Source: Pisaster brevispinus
Taxonomy: Eukaryota; Echinodermata; Asteroidea; Forcipulatida; Asteriidae
Reading direction: 5' to 3'
Length of the DNA stretch: 64,000 bases
NCBI GenBank assembly: GCA_023634235.1
Contig: JAMKCF010000012.1
Location: 1,249,501 to 1,313,500, forward strand
Below the pieces are notes generated by a model. That model was given only the letters and a program-made list of their open reading frames with translations. It was not told where the DNA came from and did no database searches. Positions 11,574 to 22,703 of the stretch are shown piece after piece. Positions within the stretch are counted from its first letter, which is position 1. Each line of letters starts with the position of its first letter. The position numbers and the translations under genes were made by a program.

Positions 11574-12355
11574 GATTGAATTGTTTTACTCTTATCAGAA
11601 CCGTAAAAATGTAAACGTTTAACTGGTTGATCGGTTGGTTAACCATGTAACCGTCACATACTTAGTATACATGCTAACTTGTGAGACCTGTAAAAAAAAC
11701 GTTAACACAACTGCGCTTGTGATCAAAAACATTGCCTCTTCAGTGCAACATTTCTTGCCTCTGCGCACACCCTGCAAAATAAACGAACATGCGCAATCGA
11801 ATTGTTGTGAAACGCCCTCTAGCTTTCAATGTTTCTTGCATTTCCTCAAGCACAGTTTTGAAATAACAAAGACTACGAGCCTGATTGGAAACGATATGTG
11901 TGTGTGTCGCATCTGATCGTGTGCTGTGTAAATCGTGATCGCAATTATTATAGTCAATGTTTAGCGGCAATTTTCGATTAAATTGTTTTATGCTTATCCG
12001 AACCGTAAAAATGTAAATGTTAAACCGGTTGATCGGTTGCTTAACCGTGTAACCGTCACAGGATTGGTATACACACTACTTTGTGAGACCTGTTCCTCGA
12101 TAACAAAATTTCGAGTAAAAAAACCGTTAACACAACTGCGCTTGTGATCAAAAACATTGCCTCTTCAGTGCAACAATTTTTTGCAACTGCGCAATCACCC
12201 TGCAAAATAAACGAGCTTGCGCAGTGGAACGCCCTCTAGTGTTCAATGTTTCTTGCATTTACTACCTCATGCACAGTAATGAAATAACAAAGACTACAAG
12301 CCTCTAATTTTGAAACGTTGTCTCGCACACGATCGTGCGCTGTGTAAATCCTGTC
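11574..12355. repeat. Tandem duplication of a 0.4-kb unit
   Basis: Unit 1 (11574 to about 11937) and unit 2 (11976 to about 12355) share long identical runs, including AACCGTAAAAATGTAAA, GTTAACACAACTGCGC and TGATCAAAAACATTGCC. Small indels separate them. There is no coding potential. Confidence 0.85.
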
Positions 12356-12476
12356 CAAACAGGAAGCTCTAATTTTTAAAAAAATCATATCTCCTGAACC
12401 AAATTTCACAAAGTCGCATTGTTTGTTTTGTCTTGTAGCTTACAACACTTTATTTCATCTAAAAGATGACACTACT

Positions 12477-13115
12477 TTGACCTTTACTTCCGGTCCAAGC
12501 AGGAAGCCCAACAATTTTCCCAAGAAGTACACAGCCGATTTTCAAACTTTTTTCCAGTTATGGACTCCTTGGGCATTGGAGATTAGCCTTGGTTTACCGT
12601 GACCCCATGTTGACCTTTACTTCCGGGTCAACCGGAATTGGGACCATATCTCAAGAACTACGCAGCCGAATTAATTTCTTTTCAGTTATAAACCCTTTGA
12701 GCATTAAAGATTGAACTTTGGTTACTGTGACCCCATGTTGACCTTTACTTCCGGGTCAACCAGAATTAGGACCAGATCTCAAGCACTACGCACCCGATTT
12801 TCAATTTTATTTCAGTTATAAACCTTTTGTGCATTGAAGATTAGCCTTGGTTTTACCGTAACCATGTTGATCTTTACTTCCGGGTCAACCGAAAGTGGGA
12901 CCATATCTCACAAACTACACAGCCGATTAATTTCTTTTCAGTTATAGACCCTTTGAGCATTGAAAATTGAACTTGGGATACCGTGACCCCATGTTGACCT
13001 TTACTTCAGGGTCAACCGGAAGTGGAACCATATCTCAAGAACTACACAACCGATTTTCAATTTCTTTTCAGTTATAGACTCATTGAGCATTGGAGATTGA
13101 ACTTAGCTTTTCGTT
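12477..13115. repeat. 128-bp satellite, five monomers
   Basis: The core TTGACCTTTACTTCCGG recurs at 12477, 12610, 12738, 12867 and 12994, giving periods of 127-133 bp. The monomer also contains TCAAC(C/G)GGAA, ATATCTCA(A/C)GAACTAC and TTTCAGTTATA. Read on the minus strand the core is CCGGAAGTAAAGGTCAA, the same core as the repeats at 24.7 and 26.1 kb. The array ends about 1.3 kb upstream of the polyketide synthase start codon. Confidence 0.9.
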
Positions 13116-14417
13116 ATAAATATTCTAATCACAAAGTTGAATTAGACAGTGATTTATTATTATTATCTATAATATATTATTATTGTTATTATCTAAAATT
13201 ATTAGTATCTATGATATGTGAAAACACCCTCGAGGCCAATTTTAATGTCCCAGTGTTACTCTTAGGTTGCACTAAAATCATAGTGCCAAGCCTGTTTAAT
13301 TCAATGTAATAAACCCAGAATTGTTTTCTGTAAATCAAAGATTTGAATGTCATTGCTTTTAGGGATTGTTAAAAATGGCCCATTGTTTCTTTCAACCTGG
13401 GGCATTCCGGTACAATATTTGCCTTAGTTTGCTCAGAAGCGTGGGGCCCTTTTTGCAAGATGGTTGATTATTTATGGTGTTTTAATGGTAGAGGGGCAAA
13501 GATCAAAATTTGAATTGCTTACCTACCAAATTTAAAGAGACAATTAAGCTTAATTGTAAGCAATTACAAATTGGTTTGATTTCAAGAGGGAGAGAGACTA
13601 TACAACATACTTTTCAAATATTTGTGAATTTTTAGCATTTACCCTTGGTTGACGAGAAGTTCTTCGTTTGATGTGGTGCACTGTTGTTAGGGCGCTCAGG
13701 CAGAATTCGCATAGGTCAATTAGTTAAATCAATACGTTTTCAGAGAACATGTAAAGTACTTAAAACCTTCTTGTTGTATGTGTGCAGCGTTTACATGTAC
13801 CTTTGTGCAAATTTAGGCAGCGGCCGTGTAGACGACCTATGTTGCTGAAAAACACAAATTCACGCCGCGTTGGGTTTGCGACCTGGACCAAGTCGTATAA
13901 TTAGTCATTAAGTTGGCGTCAATTTTCACGATTTGCGCGCAAGTCGTGAATTTTGTCGTGAATATTGACGTCAATATAAACGACTCGAGGCACAAAGTCA
14001 TTAATTGGGTCGGAAAAATTGGTGCTAAATCATAGACTTGGGTCACAAGTCGTGGAGTTTGTCATGAATACTGACGTCAACATTTATGTGTAATATCCTT
14101 TCAGAGCCATTACTTTATTTTTGTCTAAGTATAGGCTCGCAAACCCTTTGATTTTACCGTGACCACGAACCGCAGGGTTTTAAAATATATCATGAGACCT
14201 GATCATGAAACTTGCCGGTGGACTGGTCCGACACAACAAGTGGACAACTCACTCCAGTTATTCTCTAAATTAAGCTGTATTGAATGTCTGCGACATGAAC
14301 GAAGTTCAATTATATCCTCTCTTTTCTCCCCAACTACAGAACCACTTGGAACCGGACTAAAACCTTCGTGCTGCATGACAGAAGTTCCAAATTCACATCA
14401 TTATTTTAACAGTAAAC
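13116..14417. other. Upstream flank of the polyketide synthase coding start
   Basis: No gene is supported. A motif containing GTCGTGAATTTTGTCGTGAATA and GACGTCAA appears twice (about 13940-13980 and 14048-14080). A good acceptor (pyrimidine tract, then AACTACAG) ends at 14339, and a weaker one (TTTTAACAG) ends at 14412. Confidence 0.4.
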
Positions 14418-14461
14418 ATGGATACCAAGTACTGCCCAGTTGCAATTGTTGGAATAGGTAA
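14375..14461 (+). promoter_or_regulatory. Upstream ATG overlapping the polyketide synthase start
   Basis: If the acceptor at 14339 is used, an ATG at 14375 precedes the synthase start in another frame. Its ORF runs past the main ATG and into the first intron, so it could dampen translation. If the acceptor at 14412 is used instead, this ATG is removed. Which acceptor is used cannot be told from sequence. Confidence 0.35.
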
Positions 14462-17400
14462 GTGCTTAAGTGTCCTTGTTGTTTGATTTTTTAGAGTAAA
14501 AATCGCCAACGTAGGGCGGTGTGGTAGTTTCACCAATAAAAATAAACATAAGAGTGCACCACACTAAATAAACTTCCATGCCACCAATGCTAAATGCTAA
14601 ATATTCAAAAATACTCAAAATATATTAAAAGTCTCTCAGCCTCTTGAAAACAAATCAAACATATTTTCGGACAAGTAAACCAGGTTTTTTTTCAATTTGT
14701 GTCAGCCGTTTGGATTTTTAGCTTATTACTCCAGAAAAAACACACGAAAATATTACTTTTCCAAAACCGATTTGCTGCTAGTTTTCTTGAAGCACTTATC
14801 AACTTTCCAAGCCAAACAGGACCAACTTTAAAGCCTGAATTTATCCATTTTCCTCAAAAGTTGGAGCACAGAACCCCCAGGTCGTGTGTGGTAACATGTC
14901 ATAATTACACAATCTATCAGTTGCATGACCCTAAAAACGTTATTATTCAAAAGAAGGGCCTACACATTATGATAATCAGTTTGGCGCATGAATGTTTGCA
15001 TATTTAGTGTGGTGCACCCATAACGAGGATTGTTCGTGCACGTAGGGGATGAGCAGTAGATCAACACATGAACATGCTGTGAAGTAAAGTACCAACCAGA
15101 AGGGCGATTATTAGAAGTTTTTGTAAAGCAAAAAGTCTTACAAATTTGTTATCATTTTTAACAGGATGTCGCATGCCCGGTGGTGTTAAAAGTCCAGATG
15201 AGTTCTGGAAGGTCATCCATGACGGCAGAAACACCATCTCTGAGGTCCCATCAGACCGATGGTCACTGGACAATTTCTACCACCCTGACCAAACCAAGCA
15301 AGGGAAGATGGTCACCCGGCGTTGTGGTTTTATTGACGGCATAGACAAGTTTGACAACACCTTCTTCAAAATCTCTCCTCGGGAAGCGATGTCCATGGAC
15401 CCGCAGCAACGTCATATTCTCGAGGTAGTCAACGAAGCCTTTGAAGATGCTGGCATCGTACCAGACACAGTTAGTGAGTCCACAGGGGTTTACCTTGGTA
15501 TAGGTATGATGGACTACCCAATCCAGTCGATTGGTGAGACTTCACTTATCGATGCTTACACCGTGACAGGTTCTGCACACAGCGTAGCGGCAAACAGAGT
15601 TTCCTATGCATTTGATTTGAAAGGTCCAAGTTATGCCGTAGATACAGCATGTGCCTCGTCTATGACGGCAATGCATCTTGCCTGTACCGGCATCTGGAAC
15701 AACGAATGTAACCTTGCTGTTCTCGGTGGCTGTAACAATCTCCTCATGCCCGATGTTACGGTTGGCTTCAGCGCTCTTGGGGTTCTCTCCCCAGAAGGGC
15801 AATGCTGTCCCTTCTCCAGCTCGGCCAAAGGCTACGTACGCAGTGAAGGTTTTGGGGCTCTGATCCTGAAGCCTCTTCAGCAAGCAATCGATGACGGTGA
15901 CCACATCTATGCATCGATTCGAGGAAGTGCTATTGCTGCAAACGGTTTCTCCAACAGCCTCACCATGCCATCTATGCCAGCTCAGATGACGGTCATGAAG
16001 CAAGCGTACGAGCGCTTTGATGTCCCTCTCTCAAGTGTACACTGCATCGAGGCACACGGGACTGGAACACCAGTTGGGGACCCGATCGAGGCCGAAGCTA
16101 TCGGCAAGACCTTTGCTCCACATCGTGAGACACCTCTTAGAATAGGCTCCGTTAAGAGTAATTTTGGCCACAACGAGTGTGCTGCTGGGGTCACAGCTGC
16201 CATCAAAGTAGCTTTGATGTTGGAAAAAAAGATGCTGTGCCCAACTATCAACTTTGTTGACGTTAACCCGCATATAGACACAGAAGGGTGGAAGCTGCAG
16301 GTCCAGACCAAGCTCGAGCCTCTACCTGATGGTCAGCAAACAATCATCGGTCTAAACAGCTTTGGGTTTGCTGGTGCAGTTGCTCACATGATCTTCCAAG
16401 AGCCCCCAGCTCGAGACTCCCCGGATTCAGAGAAAGACTCAAAATGTTTCCGTGCTGAGTGGCAGTTTGGCGCCAGTGATGAAGGCAATATCATATTGAT
16501 TCCTTTATCAGCTAAGTCAATAGATGCTCTAAATGGTGTTGCAGAAAAATGGAAGAATTTCACTTGTGACAAAGACGCACTCAAAGTTGTCTCCTGGCTT
16601 TCAATTCGACGAAAGCATCATGAATGTCGCCTAGCTGTCATCACTAAATCCGGAGAACAGTTTCAGAAACAACTCGCCAGCTTCGTGAAAACAGGAAGTG
16701 GAGAAGGTATGTCTTCCGGAAGTGCTTATGGCAAGAAGAGAAAAATCTGCATGATTTTTCCTGGTCAAGGACAACAATGGGGCAACATGGGACGACAGCT
16801 TTACAAGACAGAGAAAGTGTTCCGTGAAACTGTTCAAAAATGTGACGAAATCTTCCAAAAGCTGAGCGGTTGGTCCCTTCTTCATGACAAGCTGTTCTTC
16901 AATGGACTAAATGGTATGACTCAAACTGGAGAAAAGATAGACGCAGATCAGCTTATCAACGATATGGAGATATCACAGCCAGCTATCCTCTTCTTCCAGA
17001 TTGGTTTGTTCCACCTTTGGCAGTTTTGGGGGATCCGTCCAGATGTTGTTGTTGGTCACAGCCTTGGTGAAGTTGCTGCTGCATATGCATGTGGTGGTTT
17101 GACCATTGAGGAAGCAGTTAGAGTTATCTACCATCGAAGTACACAGCAGGCTAAAGTCAAGGGGGCAGGAAGCATGGCAGCTCTGCGTTTTTCTCTCAAA
17201 GAAGCACAGGCTATCTGCTCTAAATCTGACAAGCTTTACATTGCCGCCCTAAATTCCCCATCTGGCATCACCATCGCAGGAAACACTGAGCTTATCACAG
17301 AGTTTGCAAAAAACAACCCCACAGTGGCCAATCAATTGCGAGTCCAGTGTGCTTTCCACACACCAGAAATGGATCCAATGGAAAAGTCTTTCCGGGCTGC

Positions 17401-20400
17401 CATGAAAGGAGCTGTCGAGACGGAAGCAGGATGCCGCACCTTGCCCATATATTCCACCGTAACAGGGGAGCTGTATAAAGGAGATTTTGGTACAGAATAC
17501 TGGTGGGACAACATCAGAAACACAGTTCAGTTCCAGCCTGCAGTTGAGGCTATTTTGACAGACACCGAGGCAGATCTTTTCCTCGAATGTGGTTCCTCTG
17601 CAACACTCATCTCATCTGTCAATCAGATAGCTAAACAGGGCAACATCAAAGCTAACATCACGTCGATCTCTTCAGGTCAGCGTCAACAAGATGATCGCCA
17701 CATGGTCTTAAAGGCTTTGGGTGAGCTTTACATTGCTGGTATTGAAGTCAACTGGAAGAATGTTACAGGGGACTGTGCGGAATGGGTATCGCTTCCCACC
17801 TACCCATGGCAGCATCAGCCATTCTGGGTAGAGTCGGAGCCAATGCGCATGAAACGTCTCGGACTTGACGATCGTACCTTTAAGGGGCAAAATGGAAATA
17901 TGTCACTGTTGGTATTCCCCTCCCTGGCAGACCATATTGTGCAGGACCGACTAGTGTTTCCCGGAGCGGGCTATGTAGAATACGCCATTGAGGCTTCCTT
18001 CCCGGAGAATGAGTTGCCGTGTTTGTCACATGTGTCGTTTTGCAAACTGCTTATGTGGCCCGAACAAACGGCTGCTGGTGGTAGTAAATTTGGCAATCTT
18101 CAGCTTGGTTGCAACATGGAAGGTTCCAAGGTTCAGATTGTAGCAGATGGCACAATTTACAGCGAGGCTGAGATCACAGCGAATTCTACGATCTTAAACG
18201 ACCACATCCCAATGAAAAGCATCCTTTCACGCTGCACTGGTATAACACCTGGAAATGTGTTCTACGAAAAGCTTGCTGCTCTTGGTCTGCAGTATGGTCC
18301 AGCGTTCCAGGTTATCGAGAAGATAGCTCTTGGAGACGGTGAAGCGCTTGGGTACCTTCACCCAGCTCCAGTTAATAAACAGAGACTCCAGATCACCCAC
18401 CTTGATGGATGTTTTCAGCTGCTCATCTCTGCCATTGGGGACACAACGACACTCTATCTACCGGTAGCAATTAAGTCCCTGAAGATGCACGTTCCGTCAC
18501 TGCCAGCATCAGAGTCTTGTGTTGCTCACGTGAAAGTCACTGAGTGTGATTCCTTGTCACTCACAGGAGATATTATCTTGGCCACAAACAGCGGGAAGGT
18601 TCTGATGGAGGTGGATGGCTGCAAATGCCAGAACGTGATTGGTACTACCACAGATGTGCCCTTGACATCTTGCCTCTACCTCCCCAAGTTTCAGCCCCAA
18701 AAGGCTGCTCTTCCACCAACCTCCGCTGCTTATGACGTCTTCGAGCCATACTGCCTTCATGAGAACTACCCGGAAGAGATAGATCCGATTGCAAAGGCTG
18801 TTGATGTAGTTCATGTGCTGCAGGCAATCTGCGTCTCATACATTCGGCACGCTTTCACCGAAGTCCCTAAAGAGGAATGTGACAAGTGTAACCCACGATA
18901 CATTAAGAGACTCCAGGAAATTGCAGCAGACGATGCAGTGGATGACATACCGTTTGCAGAAATCCCCATTATCATCAAAGACATCATGCAGCGCATTCCA
19001 GAGCTTAAACAAGAGTTGACCATGATGACCAGTCTGGGTAACAATCTCCCTACGACCCTCCGTGATCCATCAACAGCAGTCTCAATTCTCTTTGCCGCTG
19101 AGAACATCGCTCACTACTTCATAGACTCCCTGACAACCAGGCTGTACTACAAAGCAGGAGCCAAGATGATCGAGAATGCAGTCAAAGAAGCTGCTAAAAG
19201 CAAGGGAATCGTGCGAGTTGTGGAGGTAGGAGGACGGATGGGTGGCCTGGCCAGCTACATATTAGAGCCCCTAAAACAACTTGGTATGGATAACAAATTG
19301 GAGTACATCTTCACCGACCTGAGTGCTTCGTTCTTTAGTCACGCACAAGGGAGACTTCAGGAGTACCCATTCGTAAAATATCAGCAGCTTGACATTGAGA
19401 CTGATGTTGAGCCACAGGGATTTGTTCCAGGCTCCGTTGATATTGTGATCTGCATGGACACTCTTCATTCTGCTGTTGACTTGAACAACGGGCTCCACCA
19501 TATGAGGAACCTTCTATGTCCTGACGGGTGGTTGGTTATGTATGAAGCAACGAACAGCAAGTATATATCTGAGCTCCTCTTCGGAGCTCTGGAGCTATGC
19601 TGGGCTTTCGAAGATTTCCGTACCGATGTTTGCTGGTTGGATCAGCAGGGTTGGGTTGACCTGATGAAGAATGGTGGTTTTACTGACGTTTTCGCTGTGT
19701 CCTCTCCAGACGAGTTTTTCCATAGCATCATGATCGGCAAGAAGTCAAACGAAGAGTCTTACCCAGAAGAACCAGACTCTGACTGCCTAGTTCTCTCCGA
19801 CTTCGCATTCCCAGTTGGTGGAAATGTCTTGAGAGCGCTTAAAGAAACCCTGCCACAAAACACAATCTTCACATCTTCTGATAGAAAACTTGATGATGCT
19901 CTTGAGGGCAAGAAAGAGTGTGTGCACGTCGTCTACATTCTCAGTCAGGCTGACTGGAAAGCTCAGTATCTCACCTGCATCTTACAAGAAGTCAATGAAG
20001 ACCCCAGTCGTTTTTCCCAGGTTTCCGTTGTTGCGACTGGATCCAAGACGTCAACTGCAGTTGCTGTTGGACTTATTAGGGCAGCCACAAACCAGTGTCA
20101 AGTGCCAATATTTTCTTTCCATCTCGATGACGAGTCAAAAGAAAGCTTAAACATTTTAGTGAAGATGATTGTGAGATGTGATGTTAAGGATCGGGAATTA
20201 AGCATCAGGAAGGGAGAAGTCTTCTTACCGAGATTGGTTAGGGCTGACATTCCTGACCCTGACACGACTAATGACACATACTGGCAACTCATACAAAACG
20301 CAGACATGTCAAGTAAGAACGCATCAATAGATGATATGGGCTTTAGTTATTTGAGTGAAATGGAACCACCTCCCGGTAAAGTCCTTGTTAAGGTCAAAGC

Positions 20401-22703
20401 TGCTGCTCTCAACTTCAAAGACGTAATGATGGCTCTCGGACTCTTGTCAGGGTTAGATGAAGAAGATGAGAGGTCCCACTTTGGTCTCGAGTGTAGTGGC
20501 GTGGTCGAGAGAATAGGCGCTGGAGTAACCTCACTGCAAATTGGAGATGAAGTGGTTGGCTTTGGTAAACACTGTTTCGCCTCACACACCATCAGTGATG
20601 AAAGTTTACTGGTCCCAAAGCCTTCAAACCTCAACTGGGTTGAAAGTGCAGGCATAAGTGTAATCTTCTCAACTGCTTATTACAGTCTGGTTGAGAGAGC
20701 GAATCTTCAAAAGGATGAAATGGTTCTTATTCACTCTGCATGTGGTGGGGTTGGTTTGGCAGCAATTCAGGTGGCTCGAATGATTGGAGCAAAAGTAATC
20801 TGTTCTGCTGGCAGTGAGAAGAAAAGATCCTACCTTCGAGAGGAACTCGGCATTGAGATGGTGACAGATTCTCGTTCTGAAAGGTTTTATGATGATGTGA
20901 TGAGCTGGACAAAGGGTAATGGAGTTGATGTAGTTCTGAACTCATTGAGCGGAAAACTGCTCCTGAAGGGAATAGAATGCCTCGCCTTAGGGGGGAGGTT
21001 CTGTGAAATTGGAAAGAGAGACATACTTGAGAAGACGAATCTTCTTCTGATGCCCCTGCTCCTAGAAAACAAGTCTGTGTTGTCATGCCAGATAGACCGA
21101 ATAGTATTGCTTCAGAAAAGTAAGGCTCAGAAGCTGATGCGACGGGTGGCGAGTCTATTTGATAAAAGCAATATCAAGCCAATCCACACTGAGGCATGTT
21201 CAATTACAGACTTTGCTGACACGTTCCGCACCATGGCTAAAGCAAGTCATATCGGCAAGGTGGTTTTTGATATTCCAAATGACTACAAGCCTTTCCAAGT
21301 TGTCCCAACTTGCAAGCTGTTCAAGATAAATGCTACATACATTGTCACTGGTGGTTATGGAGGACTTGGCCAAGCCTTCGCCCGTTGGCTTTGCAAGAAA
21401 GGGGCTCGTCATGTCGCGCTCGTATCCCGTCGTGGTTGTCACAATGCTTCTGCACGACGCACCGTCACATTCCTGAAGAGAAGAGGCGTAAAGGTGTATG
21501 ATTTCGCCGTGGACTTGGCCGATGCTAGCAGTGTTCAAACCATTCTTCGGCAACTCAAGGAAGTCCACAACGCTCCAGTTGTCAGGGGCATCTTCCATCT
21601 TGCCGGTTTCATCGCTGAAGAATCGTTATCTGATCTTACACCTGAGCTGATGGACAAAATCCTGGGTGCTAAGGCGGCCAGTGCCCGGCACCTCCACAAT
21701 TTGACGGACAATCTGCCGCTGGATTTCTTCCTCATGACATCATCTGTAACCGCTGTTTGGGGACATCCTTCTCAACCCTGCTACACAGCTGCTAACGTAT
21801 ACTTGGACGAATTGGCAAACACGCGGAAGGCTAAAGGTCTGCCGGCAACAAGTCTTCAACTGGGACCAGTTCGGGGTGCCGGATACTTGGAGAGCAACTC
21901 CGATGTTGTCAAAACACTTGGGATGAAGGGTAACCTGACACTACACATTGATGAGGTGCTTCAGGTTGTTGGCCAGCTTCTTCAAGCAAGAGATTCACCA
22001 GCTGTGCTTTGTCTGGCAAACCAGGTAAGAATGGAATACTCTTGGACACATGTGAAAAGTGGTCACAGATTGTTTGGATACAAAGTTTGGTTTACTGGAG
22101 GCATAAGACACGTTGCCATGCAGCATTGTAAGAGCATTTCAAGCCTATGTGAAATTACAAACAATAACGTATGCTTGGTAGGCAAAGAATGTGAGTAGAA
22201 GGTTCTCAAGTGGAGCAGTTCGTATTCAATCATGAAGTTTACTTCTTTCAAAGCTTTATCTTTGTTATTGTTCCCCGAACACATATTCTGAAAGTTGTAG
22301 TACCATTGTGTTTGATTCTCATTAACGACTTGCTATTTGGCATTTACCACAGGACTGGGATGCTACCTTGCGACATTGCCACAACGACTCCCTCAAATTC
22401 CGTCACCTAACCTTGGGTCGGCAGGTCGCCCAGACTGACTGTGACCTCAGTCAGGAAGACCTAGAGGATCGTGTCAGACAGAAGATGGGTCAACTCCTCT
22501 GTGTAGAACCAGGAAGTATTGACCTACAACAACCTATGATCACCTACGGTATTGACTCTCTGATGGCTGTAGAGATGGTCACGTGGGCCAGTAAAGAGCT
22601 CAACGTCATCATCTCTCAGCTTGATATTCTGGGTGGTATTTGTACCAATGTGTTGCTGGAGAAAGCCCTGGATCACAGCGTGGTTATCAATGTAGCCGAA
22701 TAG
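14418..22703 (+). CDS. Type I polyketide synthase, KS-AT-DH-(MT-like)-ER-KR-ACP, 3 exons, 2416 residues
   Basis: Exons are 14418-14457, 15165-22024 and 22353-22703, all GT-AG, and the phases join exactly. The start has a good context (AAACATGG) and gives VAIVGIGCRMPGG, the usual KS opening. KS: Cys176 (DTACASS), His311 (EAHGTGT), His349. AT: GHSLGE, Ser646. DH: His937, but the HxxxGxxxxP glycine is Asp; Asp1094 and Gln1098 are present. MT-like region from about 1220, with EVGGRMGG at 1367. ER about 1725-2045 (HSACGGVG at 1870). KR: TGGYGGLG at 2075, Ser2207, Tyr2220, Asn2224. ACP: GIDSL, Ser2369. There is no thioesterase. Known: animal synthases of this type build chains from malonyl units for pigments or skeleton-related products. 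The missing thioesterase and the KS character argue against animal fatty acid synthase. Product unknown. Confidence 0.95.

Noticed and set aside
14159..14461. 100-codon plus-strand ORF before the PKS
   Set aside because: It runs through the probable 5' leader and the first PKS exon in the wrong frame. It has no family features.
15542..16003. Antisense ORF of 153 codons within the PKS exon
   Set aside because: It is the shadow of a strongly coding sense frame, with no recognisable domain. Other antisense ORFs inside 15165-22024 were rejected for the same reason.
14418..22703. Bacterial contamination or a bacterial biosynthetic cluster
   Set aside because: The gene has two spliceosomal introns in correct phase and sits among animal genes and repeats with no operon partners.
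14418..22703. Animal fatty acid synthase
   Set aside because: There is no thioesterase after the ACP, and KS features such as ANGFSNSLTMPS point to an animal PKS. Close kinship of the module layout to FAS is accepted.
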